Positions 23,947 through 30,912 of a stretch of 36,971 nt of DNA are shown piece by piece. Made by a program: the position numbers and the translations under genes. Source of the DNA: a virus; the IMG/VR virus record IMGVR_UViG_3300037337_000108, positions 1-36,971 of that record; one strand, 5' to 3'. The notes beneath the pieces were generated by a model that worked only from the letters and a program-made list of their open reading frames with translations, did not search any database and had not been told where the DNA came from. Numbering within the stretch: the first letter of the stretch is position 1; each line of letters begins with the position of its first letter.

Positions 23947-24395
23947 AAATAATACTGCAGAACATACAAGAGCGAATTGCCACCATTGCTGAATTAAAAT
24001 ACGTGGATGAGAACTGGGGACAAATGGACGACTATTCGCCTAATCCGCCTACTCAATTTCCGTTGGCCTTAATTGACGTGGGAAACTTGCAATACACCGA
24101 CATCGGACGGAATCGGGACGCCAATCCTGAAATGCGACAAATGGGAAGCGGAACGGTTACGATTAAGATTGCCAATTTGAAACTCGTGAACTCCAGTGCT
24201 AGAGCTCCACAAGCTATGAAGAATTTATCTTATTCCATTTGGGATTTAATAGAAAGCGTTCACGCCAATTTGCACGGCAAAGTAATTGGTGGTGCTGCAG
24301 GTGCGTTGATGCGAACGTCGTTGCGGAAAGTGACCCGCGATGATGGTATTCAGATGTTTGAGTTGACGTATAGTGTTGGAGTTACAAATGTCTAA
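23943..24395 (+). CDS. Mu gp37-like (DUF1834) tail terminator
   Basis: 150 aa. MKIILQNIQERIATIAELKY plus DNWGQMDDY-type start, FPLALIDVGNLQYTDIGRNR, and a C-terminal FELTYSVGVTNV strand suit DUF1834/gp37-type tail terminators, which cap the tube. It is the last gene of the head operon. Confidence 0.7.
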   Translation: MKIILQNIQERIATIAELKYVDENWGQMDDYSPNPPTQFPLALIDVGNLQYTDIGRNRDANPEMRQMGSGTVTIKIANLKLVNSSARAPQAMKNLSYSIWDLIESVHANLHGKVIGGAAGALMRTSLRKVTRDDGIQMFELTYSVGVTNV

Positions 24396-24396
24396 T

Positions 24397-24413
24397 CCTC
24401 TTTAAAGGAGGGG
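24397..24413. repeat. Degraded palindromic repeat / weak terminator
   Basis: CCTCTTTAAAGGAGGGG lies between the convergent gp37-like gene and the next minus-strand gene. It looks like a shortened copy of the C/G-rich dispersed repeat and can form an imperfect hairpin that may stop transcription from both sides. Confidence 0.4.
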
Positions 24414-24665
24414 CTAATTAAATAAGCTCAATTGTTGTTCGATAAGGTCTTCTACTTTTTTAAGTTCTGAAGTAACAGACGTGCAAAGCACTTCATAAAG
24501 CGTAGTTCTTGAAATTGGGTAAATAGGAAAAATGTATTTTCGCCAAACGACTGTTGTGGGAATGTCTTCGTTTTTATGCTTGTTGTACAGTTCCTTAATG
24601 AGTTTGTAGCGTAAAAGTTTGTTACGCTGCATTCCAAGGCTTCTATTTAAGGCAACGTTTTGCAT
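24414..24665 (-). CDS. Small hypothetical protein
   Basis: 83 aa, basic, starting MQNVALNRSLGMQRNKLLRY and containing IPTTVVWRKYIFPIYPISRT. It is isolated between a terminator and the end of the head operon. TATATTTG at 24671-24678 (minus) is an exact -7 box placed so that transcription would begin next to the ATG. Similar small proteins seem common in Bacteroidota; the function is unknown. Confidence 0.6.
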   Translation of the reverse strand: MQNVALNRSLGMQRNKLLRYKLIKELYNKHKNEDIPTTVVWRKYIFPIYPISRTTLYEVLCTSVTSELKKVEDLIEQQLSLFN

Positions 24666-24696
24666 ATAAGCAAATATAAATAAAATTTTGGTATAA

Positions 24697-24722
24697 AAAA
24701 ACCCACTTTAATAAGTGGGTTC
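24697..24722. terminator. Bidirectional terminator
   Basis: AACCCACTT, loop TAAT, AAGTGGGTT: 9-bp stem with A/T runs on both flanks (a T7 run on the minus strand). It closes the XRE gene unit. Confidence 0.85.
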
Positions 24723-24730
24723 TTTTGTTG

Positions 24731-25039
24731 TTAATTTTTGGGTAATTTGTCAGCTCGTCTGCCCAGTGCTTCCATTGCTCTTTCCATGCATTGATTTAGA
24801 TCTGTTTTTGATTCCTGATCTTCAAAAAAGAAGTTCACTTTTACGGCTTTCGCCACTTGAAGAAACATATCTAAACTTGGCTTGTATTTTAGCGAAAAGA
24901 ACCGGCTAATATTAGACTGAATTAAACCAGTGGTTTCAGCGATTTGCAGTTGCGTGATGCCTTTATTATCGGCAATTTCTTTAAGAAGTAAAACGAGCAA
25001 CTTCCATTGCTCGTTTTGATTTATTGGGTTTACATTCAT
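24731..25039 (-). CDS. XRE-family transcription regulator
   Basis: 102 aa with a clear HTH_3 at residues 24-70: GITQLQIAETTGLIQSNISR and FFSLKYKPSLDMFLQVAKAV. It has no peptidase domain. It lies 8 nt after an unknown gene in a unit with its own promoter and terminators on both sides. It may regulate late genes (no Mor/C homologue was recognised), or be a lysogenic accessory regulator. Confidence 0.8.
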   Translation of the reverse strand: MNVNPINQNEQWKLLVLLLKEIADNKGITQLQIAETTGLIQSNISRFFSLKYKPSLDMFLQVAKAVKVNFFFEDQESKTDLNQCMERAMEALGRRADKLPKN

Positions 25040-25046
25040 GTTATCT

Positions 25047-25454
25047 TCAATAATTATACCAGTTATTTAATTCACTTTCTTTGATGTCTTGGTATTGAAT
25101 CTCTCCTTGAAAGCTGAAGTCGTAAACTAATTCAGTTCCGTCAAACCTTCCGACTCCCCAGTAATTGCTTGCATAATTACCTCTCCAGTTGTTTTTATCA
25201 AAAGTGCGTTCAGTATAAACAGTGACTTCTTGAGCGGTTTCAAAATCCCCATCTTCATCAATTACTTCAATTTCTAAAATTTCAGAATATAAATTTCTAA
25301 ATTGATTCTCCCACACATATTGACCGGGATAAACGTTTGCTAAAGTTTCATTTAAAAACGATTCAGCATCTTTTAAGTTTTCAAAAGATTTTAATAAAAG
25401 AATGTTTGTATTATCATCGCTTTCAATTCTTGTTTGTACGTTGTAAGTTTTCAT
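25047..25454 (-). CDS. Hypothetical acidic protein paired with the XRE gene
   Basis: 135 aa, strongly acidic and aromatic (VYPGQYVWENQFRNLYSEIL; NNWRGNYASNYWGVGRFDGT), no known motif. It is co-transcribed with the regulator. Gene pairs of this sort include toxin-antitoxin systems, but nothing catalytic is visible. Confidence 0.6.
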   Translation of the reverse strand: MKTYNVQTRIESDDNTNILLLKSFENLKDAESFLNETLANVYPGQYVWENQFRNLYSEILEIEVIDEDGDFETAQEVTVYTERTFDKNNWRGNYASNYWGVGRFDGTELVYDFSFQGEIQYQDIKESELNNWYNY

Positions 25455-25531
25455 CTTAATTTTTGCCGTATTTTCGAGTTGCCGCCTCTTTTGATGAATT
25501 TGCCGTGATAATCACTTCCTTAATTCTTTTA

Positions 25532-25539
25532 CAAATATA
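25532..25539 (-). promoter_or_regulatory. -7 box of the two-gene XRE unit
   Basis: TATATTTG on the minus strand is an exact TAnnTTTG match in very A/T-rich DNA about 80 nt before the 25454 start. The -33 element is not clear. The stretch 25455-25606 is otherwise noncoding. Confidence 0.45.
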
Positions 25540-25602
25540 TGTCAAATATGATATATAAATACTATAGATTAAAACTTTAACATATTTATTTTTTTGGGGC
25601 AT

Positions 25603-25632
25603 AAAAAAACCCGCTGGATTGGCGGGTTTTGT
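25603..25632 (-). terminator. Terminator of the early operon
   Basis: AAACCCGC / GCGGGTTT stem followed on the minus strand by seven T, directly after the last early gene. Strong intrinsic terminator. Confidence 0.9.
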
Positions 25633-25633
25633 T

Positions 25634-25837
25634 TTAATAATCTAAAATTTTAAAGTGGCCTAATTTCACTAAAGCTACAACTTGAGGTAAATCTAATATA
25701 CCGCATTGATAAAATCTTTCTAGTGTCTTTTGAAGCTGACTACCATACAGTCCCGTTACCAACATAAAGTCATGTATGTCGTATAAGTTATAAGGCAATC
25801 TTATAAAAGGAATATTTACTACTATATCTTCATTCAT
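25634..25837 (-). CDS. Small hypothetical early protein
   Basis: 67 aa (MNEDIVVNIPFIRLPYNLYD; LYGSQLQKTLERFYQCGILD), no recognised motif. It follows the secreted-protein gene by 2 nt and is last in the operon before the terminator. Confidence 0.55.
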   Translation of the reverse strand: MNEDIVVNIPFIRLPYNLYDIHDFMLVTGLYGSQLQKTLERFYQCGILDLPQVVALVKLGHFKILDY

Positions 25838-25839
25838 AA

Positions 25840-26304
25840 TTAATACGATTTAACGATACTAACTGAATTTTCATTCGTAACGTATTTATACTTAAGTGAT
25901 TTATCTACTCTATATTCGTTATCGGTGGCCGTAAAGTTTGCCTTCCAAAATGGTAGTAAAACATCAGGCTGATTATATACTTCAGCAAAAGTAAAACCGC
26001 TGTCCGTAACGCGCCACACTACTAATAAGCATTGTGCTTTTTCCTCTATACTGAATTCCTTTTTATCTTCAGCAGTAAACGAGGAAGGCGTGTAAACCAC
26101 AACCTTAAATTTTTCTTCCCGCAAAGAACGATCCGTTGTTTTGTAATAGTCAAACTGCTGTGAAGAAGTTTGTACTATTTTATCCGAAGCCTGCTTAATT
26201 TGCTCAAGCGATTGCGAACTAACAAATGCGTTAATTGTTGCTGTGTCTTGAGCGTTGGCGGCGATGCCAATTAATATTGCGAATGTGAATATTAGATTTT
26301 TCAT
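25840..26304 (-). CDS. Exported hypothetical protein
   Basis: 154 aa with a cleavable signal peptide (MKNLIFTFAILIGIAANAQD; AXA-type cleavage before QD). The mature part is a small globular protein without known motif. It lies 30 nt after a membrane-anchored gene. A prophage gene for a periplasmic or outer-membrane product suggests lysogenic conversion. Confidence 0.65.
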   Translation of the reverse strand: MKNLIFTFAILIGIAANAQDTATINAFVSSQSLEQIKQASDKIVQTSSQQFDYYKTTDRSLREEKFKVVVYTPSSFTAEDKKEFSIEEKAQCLLVVWRVTDSGFTFAEVYNQPDVLLPFWKANFTATDNEYRVDKSLKYKYVTNENSVSIVKSY

Positions 26305-26334
26305 TTTACTTATAGTTATTAATTTTTTAGTACT

Positions 26335-26958
26335 TTATCGTAATTTATTACCTCTTGCCTTAAAGTAGGCTAAAGTGTTTTTAATAGAATTAAGCTGTTT
26401 TGTAGAGATATTCTTTACCTCGACATAGTTATCACCAACCAACTTAACCTTTGCAGTTTTTGCGTTAGCCAAGGCCTCAACAATTGCCATAGAGCCATCA
26501 TAAGAGCTAACACCAATATCGAACCATTCAGTAATACCAGTTTCATCATTATCTCTCTTCGTTTCATCAGGCTTAAAGCTATAAGGTTTGTCGTCAATTA
26601 AAAATTTATACTCCTTAATAAAAAGCCAATCGTCCGAGTGAAATTGATAAACAAATCTCAAATTGTTTTCTGAAAAATAACAATAAATTCCATTAGAGTT
26701 TCTATATGCCGGAGCCGCCTTGGGTGTTATCCACTCGGTTTTATTCTCACTAAATTCATCTTTTCGATTTGTGAAAAGCCCTTTGAGTTCTTTTATTTTT
26801 GCACTATCTACTGTTGTTTCGGCAGCAATAGGTTCATTCTCAATAGTTGTAATTTCTCCGATTGAAACGACCTCTTCTTTTGCGTCGGCACTTGGAATTA
26901 ACAACATTAATACAACAAATGCAATAAATCCGATTGCAATCCATTTTAGTACTTTCAT
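26335..26958 (-). CDS. Membrane-anchored or exported hypothetical protein
   Basis: 207 aa from ATG 26958 (MKVLKWIAIGFIAFVVLMLL); a start nine codons upstream is possible but less likely. The N-terminal hydrophobic segment may act as signal (ADA-KEE) or anchor. The external part contains GITEWFDIGVSSYDGSMAIV and VKLVGDNYVEVKNISTKQLN, and looks beta-rich. Not recognised. Likely an accessory (moron) gene with its own promoter. Confidence 0.65.
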   Translation of the reverse strand: MKVLKWIAIGFIAFVVLMLLIPSADAKEEVVSIGEITTIENEPIAAETTVDSAKIKELKGLFTNRKDEFSENKTEWITPKAAPAYRNSNGIYCYFSENNLRFVYQFHSDDWLFIKEYKFLIDDKPYSFKPDETKRDNDETGITEWFDIGVSSYDGSMAIVEALANAKTAKVKLVGDNYVEVKNISTKQLNSIKNTLAYFKARGNKLR

Positions 26959-26982
26959 AATATTGATTTTTAATAAGTTAAA

Positions 26983-26990
26983 CAAATGTA
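26983..26990 (-). promoter_or_regulatory. -7 box before the exported-protein genes
   Basis: TACATTTG on the minus strand is an exact TAnnTTTG match, 25 nt before the 26958 start. No clear -33 element is seen, but an internal promoter here would let the two exported proteins be made in the lysogen. Confidence 0.4.
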
Positions 26991-26997
26991 GTTAAAA

Positions 26998-27513
26998 TTA
27001 ATATTTTTTGTTTGTCCAGTGAATAATTTTTCCTTTAAAATCTTCGTTGAAGTACTCAAAGAAGTCTTCTATTGTGTCGAAGCCGTCGTTTTGCGCGAGT
27101 TCTAGCATTTTATGAGTTTCAATTTGGTCAACGGTATAGATTGATTTCCCGTCAACTTTTACCCAAGGTCGGTCGCCACAAACAAACCCGATCCACTTAA
27201 TCTCAACTTTCTGCGTACTCACAACTGGCAGAACCGGAGCGAAGCGAAACATATTAGGCTGGCGGCAATTGATAAAGAAATGAATTTTATTTCCCACTTT
27301 CCATCGGTCGTTTTTGTCTTCGCGGATGGTGTGCAGTTTTGGGTGGCATTCGGCAAGAACGGAAATATCAAAGTCTTCATGCGCCAAATCCATATCGAAT
27401 ATTCTCATCAAGTCATTTTGAACCAACCCGCTGTGTATTTTCTCTACAAAATAAGTGGGTTTTCCGTTTAAATTTGTGCTAAAGGGTAGTATCATGGTTT
27501 CACATTGTTTCAT
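26998..27513 (-). CDS. ASCH/PUA-like domain protein
   Basis: 171 aa. It starts MKQCETMILPFSTNLNGKPT and contains CHPKLHTIREDKNDRWKVGN followed by KIHFFINCRQPNMFRFAPVL. The K.HTIR..D..W..G..I pattern resembles ASCH/PUA-like domains, which bind nucleic acids or act on modified nucleosides. The family is common in Bacteroidota phages and prophages. The link to modified bases is only an inference. Its start overlaps a small membrane gene by 14 nt. Confidence 0.55.
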   Translation of the reverse strand: MKQCETMILPFSTNLNGKPTYFVEKIHSGLVQNDLMRIFDMDLAHEDFDISVLAECHPKLHTIREDKNDRWKVGNKIHFFINCRQPNMFRFAPVLPVVSTQKVEIKWIGFVCGDRPWVKVDGKSIYTVDQIETHKMLELAQNDGFDTIEDFFEYFNEDFKGKIIHWTNKKY

Positions 27514-27646
27514 TAATTAAAGCTACAGCGAGGATAAATCCGATCACCATTCCGACCACGAAAAAAGAACCAAGTACAATTACGTGAATGTAGCCCTCTT
27601 TTCTTAACTCATTGGCAAACTGATTGCCGTGTTTTGTGTTTTTCAT
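27500..27646 (-). CDS. 48-aa single-span membrane protein
   Basis: Starts MKNTKHGNQFANELRKEGYI, followed by a transmembrane segment (VIVLGSFFVVGMVIGFILAV) and ends ALINETM. Its stop lies 14 nt inside the next gene. It fills an otherwise empty gap in the operon. A basic/polar N-terminus before one span suggests N-in topology. The function is unknown. Confidence 0.65.
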   Translation of the reverse strand: MKNTKHGNQFANELRKEGYIHVIVLGSFFVVGMVIGFILAVALINETM

Positions 27647-27660
27647 GTTGTTTTGTTGTT

Positions 27661-28116
27661 TTAGGCTTTACTCCAATCGTCCTCGAAGTAACGCTGATTA
27701 ATGTATGTTGATAAATGTGCTTGTGCTATTCGCTTGCGTAGCAAGTAATCTTTATACTTGGGAACTGAAATAAAGATTTTGATAACGTCCGCCTCTTTAA
27801 GCTTTAGAAATTGCTTTTCGCTTTCGTGGCGTTTTACTTTGTTATCGTACAAATTCCAAAGGCTTTCAAAATCCAACTTTGCGGGCGATACGTCAATTTC
27901 AAATTTATCTTTGTATCCTTTTGATTTCATCCAAACACTTTTCATTAAACTTTCATTTGCTGGAAAATTGGGGCTAAATAGCCAAATCATCTGCTTGTCG
28001 TTTAATATTCCTTCTGATATTTCAAACAGCTTTAAATTGCCATTTAAATCATATTTAAAGAGGAAAATTAGTCCGATGTCTTTTCCTTTGGCTCTATAAG
28101 TGGTTAATTGCTCCAT
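27661..28116 (-). CDS. Hypothetical protein with replication-type C-terminus
   Basis: 151 aa. The C-terminal segment FESLWNLYDNKVKRHESEKQ and then RIAQAHLSTYINQRYFEDDW resembles tails of phage replication-module proteins (helical K..A..F.kL...TYl....W pattern). The N-terminal half is beta-rich. The assignment is weak. Overlaps the DUF4406 gene by 13 nt. Confidence 0.6.
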   Translation of the reverse strand: MEQLTTYRAKGKDIGLIFLFKYDLNGNLKLFEISEGILNDKQMIWLFSPNFPANESLMKSVWMKSKGYKDKFEIDVSPAKLDFESLWNLYDNKVKRHESEKQFLKLKEADVIKIFISVPKYKDYLLRKRIAQAHLSTYINQRYFEDDWSKA

Positions 28117-28442
28117 GATTTCAATTTTAGAATATAAAGCCCAGTTTTTGAATAGTGGAAAAAGGGTATTTCTAAACTATTGGCTAGTTTTGCCTCAATC
28201 AATGCCCCACTTGAATTTTTCCAATCTTGAAGCATTACAATACCATCGCATTCCGTTAATTTTGCGATGCAAAGTCGCATTGCAACATTCCAATTTGTAT
28301 CCCAATTGCCAACTACCTCTATTGGGTTTATCGCTTCAAATCCTAGTTCTTCAATTGCTTTCTGTGCATTCGCAAACTTGGCAGTGCATTCGGCTCGATC
28401 TTCACCAGTAACTTTACCAGCTATGTAAATTTTCTTTTTCAT
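28104..28442 (-). CDS. DUF4406, nucleoside deoxyribosyltransferase-like
   Basis: 112 aa. KKIYIAGKVTGEDRAE (3-18), GFEAINPIEVVGNWDTNW, and CDGIVMLQDWKNSSGALIEA followed by KLAN are the DUF4406 pattern, a fold related to nucleoside 2-deoxyribosyltransferases. The conserved Asp and Glu positions are present. It may act on nucleotides or nucleoside-like ligands. ATGA-type overlap with the neighbour. Confidence 0.85.
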   Translation of the reverse strand: MKKKIYIAGKVTGEDRAECTAKFANAQKAIEELGFEAINPIEVVGNWDTNWNVAMRLCIAKLTECDGIVMLQDWKNSSGALIEAKLANSLEIPFFHYSKTGLYILKLKSWSN

Positions 28443-28744
28443 TCGTCGTCAATTAAATAGTTCATACTGCTTGAAAAAATCATAAATTGTTCCGTCATGA
28501 TGTACGGTTTTGTTACTTTTGAAATAACAACTGGCTTTATAGCTGGCGGTAGTTCTTGTTTATCAGCTAAAGAAGTAATGCACTCTAATTTTTTTTTAGC
28601 GCTTCGTTGTTTATACCTGAAATGGCTCTTGTTTGGATATTTTAAATTTTCCAAGTCTTGCTTTGTCCATTGGTTCCGTGGCGTTTCCCACAGATAATGA
28701 TTAGGCAGCTCTCGAAGTTTTAAAATTTCTTCTTGTTTAGTCAT
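28439..28744 (-). CDS. Hypothetical basic protein
   Basis: 101 aa, basic N-terminal two thirds (LKYPNKSHFRYKQRSAKKKL), no recognised domain. Overlaps its neighbours by 4 nt on each side. Its charge would suit nucleic-acid binding, which is not otherwise supported. Confidence 0.6.
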   Translation of the reverse strand: MTKQEEILKLRELPNHYLWETPRNQWTKQDLENLKYPNKSHFRYKQRSAKKKLECITSLADKQELPPAIKPVVISKVTKPYIMTEQFMIFSSSMNYLIDDE

Positions 28745-29076
28745 GCTAATTGCTGGTTTAAATGTGATTTGACGTAATGCAACACATTACGATCATAGTC
28801 TGATAATGGCTGACATTCGGCCATCAATACAAATTGCTCTAAATAATGTGCCTCATAAATTTCTAATTTTACCTTGAACTTTTTAGGCTTTGAAAAAAGC
28901 GTTGGCGTAAAACTTTCGGCTGCTTCTTTCTTTTTAAAACTGATCACTGTTTTGTCTAAAATCGAGCGTGCTACTTTTGCTTCCCGTGTTCTGCAAGGCA
29001 ATGGCTTGACGAAGCTGTCGTAGCAATAGATTAAAACTTTTAAGTTTTGCAGGGAAAGATTTAGCGCTATTTTCAT
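28741..29076 (-). CDS. Hypothetical early protein
   Basis: 111 aa from ATG 29076 (MKIALNLSLQNLKVLIYCYD), chosen because it begins just after the preceding stop. It contains CRTREAKVARSILDKTVISF and a helical C-terminus (HYLEQFVLMAECQPLSDYDR). Not recognised. Confidence 0.6.
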   Translation of the reverse strand: MKIALNLSLQNLKVLIYCYDSFVKPLPCRTREAKVARSILDKTVISFKKKEAAESFTPTLFSKPKKFKVKLEIYEAHYLEQFVLMAECQPLSDYDRNVLHYVKSHLNQQLA

Positions 29077-29077
29077 G

Positions 29078-29260
29078 TTAACATTCGGTTTTAGGTTCTG
29101 CGAGTTCTTTGCCACAATCGGCACAAACTAATTGTGTGGTTTCGCAAGTCACGCAGGTCAATATTACATTGATTACTGCTATGTCGTGGTTGCAAACTTC
29201 TGTGATGCTGTATCCTTTCGCTCCCTCTCCTTTGGGGAGGGTTGGGGTGGGTATGCTCAT
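29078..29260 (-). CDS. Small Cys-rich protein with a repeat-derived N-terminus
   Basis: 60 aa. CVTC and CADCG (with a final Cys) form a zinc-ribbon-like set. Residues 3-14, IPTPTLPKGEGA, are encoded by the dispersed palindromic repeat at 29221-29251, which therefore lies in frame after codon 2. The start overlaps the previous stop (ATGA), supporting translation. Confidence 0.6.
   Translation of the reverse strand: MSIPTPTLPKGEGAKGYSITEVCNHDIAVINVILTCVTCETTQLVCADCGKELAEPKTEC
29221..29251. repeat. Palindromic, G-quadruplex-capable repeat, copy 3 (in a gene)
   Basis: CTCCCTCTCCTTTGGGGAGG then GTTGGGGTGGG. The plus strand has four G-runs (GGGG-A-GGG-TT-GGGG-T-GGG), close to copy 1 at 9721-9750. 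It is inside the reading frame of the Cys-rich gene and adds PTPTLPKGEG. Confidence 0.8.
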
Positions 29261-29724
29261 TTGTAAGTTGATTTTACAACGCCCTTCAACGCATTAATTG
29301 TTTTTTCTAATTCCACATTGTCCTGTTGTGTAAGTGGTTTTTTTATAGGTGCTTTTTCTTTAATCCACTTTGCAAATCTTGACATATCTGGTATTTCTTT
29401 CAATCCGTCCATAACCGTCCAGTTGGCTTGATAAAGCAGTGAAAGAATGACCTTGTGTTTTTGGTTTGCGTTATCAAAAACTTTGAACTCATCAATAGAT
29501 GGGTCTTGTGTTTGCCCGGTTTGTTGCTTTAATATCTTGACCGCCTCGGCTTGTGTGATGCTTTTCAAACTGGTGCGGTTTACATCGCCTGTTACCCATT
29601 GTACATACTCGTTTTTTGTCTCCACCTGGTACGAACAGTTATTCATTATGCGTTTAATTTGAAACGGTGTTATTGGGAGGTCGTTGCCGTAAATTGGTGG
29701 TTGTTTTGTGGTTTTAATTGTCAT
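29257..29724 (-). CDS. GemA-like early protein (weak)
   Basis: 155 aa. ITPFQIKRIMNNCSYQVETK, VTGDVNRTSLKSITQAEAVK followed by ILKQQTG resemble the arrangement in Mu gp16/GemA (DUF1018)-type proteins: an N-terminal helix pair, then S..LT..EA..I. It has a Lys-rich end. The assignment rests on this pattern and on its place in the middle of the early operon. Confidence 0.55.
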   Translation of the reverse strand: MTIKTTKQPPIYGNDLPITPFQIKRIMNNCSYQVETKNEYVQWVTGDVNRTSLKSITQAEAVKILKQQTGQTQDPSIDEFKVFDNANQKHKVILSLLYQANWTVMDGLKEIPDMSRFAKWIKEKAPIKKPLTQQDNVELEKTINALKGVVKSTYK

Positions 29725-29736
29725 TGTGTTTTATTT

Positions 29737-29934
29737 TTATAAATTTTCTAACTTCTTTATTTTCTTGAACAATTCTGTGCTTTTGGCTTGAAATTTCTGC
29801 GTTTGAATTTGAAAATTCAATTGATCAAGTTGTGTAGGGTTCTTGGCGTAATGCCTTATCGCATCTTCATTATTTGCATGATATTGCTTTAAGACTTCTA
29901 TTTGATGCGGTATTGGAAGGGTGTTAAGTTCCAT
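29737..29934 (-). CDS. Small helical early protein
   Basis: 65 aa, entirely helical and Gln/Lys-rich (LKQYHANNEDAIRHYAKNPT; FQAKSTELFKKIKKLENL). It follows the tRNA-like element by about 23 nt. Not recognised. Confidence 0.6.
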   Translation of the reverse strand: MELNTLPIPHQIEVLKQYHANNEDAIRHYAKNPTQLDQLNFQIQTQKFQAKSTELFKKIKKLENL

Positions 29935-29957
29935 GCTGTTTTGTTTTTAAAATTAGT

Positions 29958-30009
29958 TCCCGAGGTAGGATTCGAACCTACACGACTTTCATCGACCAAT
30001 TACTCGGGA
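29958..30009 (-). ncRNA. 52-nt tRNA-like element (acceptor stem and T arm)
   Basis: On the minus strand TCCCGAG at the 5' end pairs perfectly with CTCGGGA at the 3' end (7 bp). A canonical T arm precedes the latter: GTAGG-TTCGAAT-CCTAC. Only 21 nt lie between, with a D-loop-like AATTGGTCGA but no anticodon arm. The next bases are ACTAA, so CCA is not encoded. It occupies the gap between two early genes, 6 nt after a stop. Acceptor plus T arm is enough for RNase P and RNase Z in known minimal substrates, so it could be an mRNA cleavage site. A decayed tRNA is the alternative. Confidence 0.65.
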
Positions 30010-30015
30010 GACCAG

Positions 30016-30216
30016 CTAATAGATGTAGCTTGCTTTTGGATGCTTTTTAGCCTCTGAATTGTCAATGACATTTCTTTTGTGCTCGTGAAAAGATTTCAAT
30101 TCATTTGCGGTGAGTTCCTGCCTTGCAAGCCAGTTGCCGTTGGTGTCTTTATAGACTTCCTTACCGTTCACGCTGTAGCTTTCGTGTTCGACTATTGGTT
30201 TAATTACAATGCTCAT
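30016..30216 (-). CDS. Small hypothetical early protein
   Basis: 66 aa from ATG 30216 (MSIVIKPIVEHESYSVNGKE), preferred over an upstream start that lies deeper in the previous gene. It has a beta start and a helical, basic end. It overlaps the DUF3164 gene by 17 nt. Not recognised. Confidence 0.6.
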   Translation of the reverse strand: MSIVIKPIVEHESYSVNGKEVYKDTNGNWLARQELTANELKSFHEHKRNVIDNSEAKKHPKASYIY

Positions 30217-30910
30217 TTTCCTCTTCTTTAATGCCGTTATAAAAGTCAAATTTGTAGCCTTGCGAAAAATCGACCGAGCTCAAGGACAAAGGGATAGCTG
30301 TTTTAGAACCGTCATCATTTATAAGCGAAGCTTCGATGTACCAAACGGAGCGTGTTGGATTGTGCGATTCAAGAATGATTTGAACGCCGTCTTTAAAGTC
30401 TTCGTTTTCGACCTCTTTGCTCAATTTTTGCAGTTCTAATACCCGTGAGCCTTTCAGGTTTCCTTTAGCGTCTTTTTTTAGTAATCTAAAAACCATCGAT
30501 ACTAGTGCAGCGGATTCTTGGTCCTTTGCTAATGAAGTAATGTATCTTTCTACCTTTGCAATTCCAGCGTTAACCGTATCGTCCCAAGCATCGTTGATGC
30601 GGTACCCAATTGTTACTTCGCTTTTTTCATCTGAAAAGGTGTGGGACTGTTGTGTAGATTTAATTCCGTACACGTCGGCTTTAAGTTCCAGTGCCTCTTC
30701 AAAGAACTTAAACACTTCGGTTTTTGCGTTCGAAAGGATTTCCGATGCGGTGCAAAGCTTAAAAATTGCTCTGGGCACAGTTTGCAATACCAGTTCTTTA
30801 TAAGCCGTGCGGTCGTCGTCTTTTTGTGCTTCGCGACGTGCGAGTTCTGCCTTTAGTTCGGCGGTGTTCATCTTTGAGATGTCAATTGTTTTTTCTGCTG
30901 CTGTTTCCAT
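30200..30910 (-). CDS. DUF3164 protein
   Basis: 236 aa, a family typical of Mu-like phages' early regions. The N-terminus is coiled coil (MNTAELKAELARREAQKDDD); the middle has IAKVERYITSLAKDQESAAL and VFRLLKKDAKGNLKGSRVLE, then DFKDGVQIILESHNPTRSVW as in DUF3164. The role is unproven, and no separate Gam protein is visible in this phage. Confidence 0.8.
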   Translation of the reverse strand: METAAEKTIDISKMNTAELKAELARREAQKDDDRTAYKELVLQTVPRAIFKLCTASEILSNAKTEVFKFFEEALELKADVYGIKSTQQSHTFSDEKSEVTIGYRINDAWDDTVNAGIAKVERYITSLAKDQESAALVSMVFRLLKKDAKGNLKGSRVLELQKLSKEVENEDFKDGVQIILESHNPTRSVWYIEASLINDDGSKTAIPLSLSSVDFSQGYKFDFYNGIKEEENEHCN

Positions 30911-30912
30911 GT

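Noticed and set aside
29958-30009. Functional tRNA gene
   Set aside because: Only 21 nt separate acceptor 5' strand and T arm, so no anticodon arm can form; CCA is not encoded.
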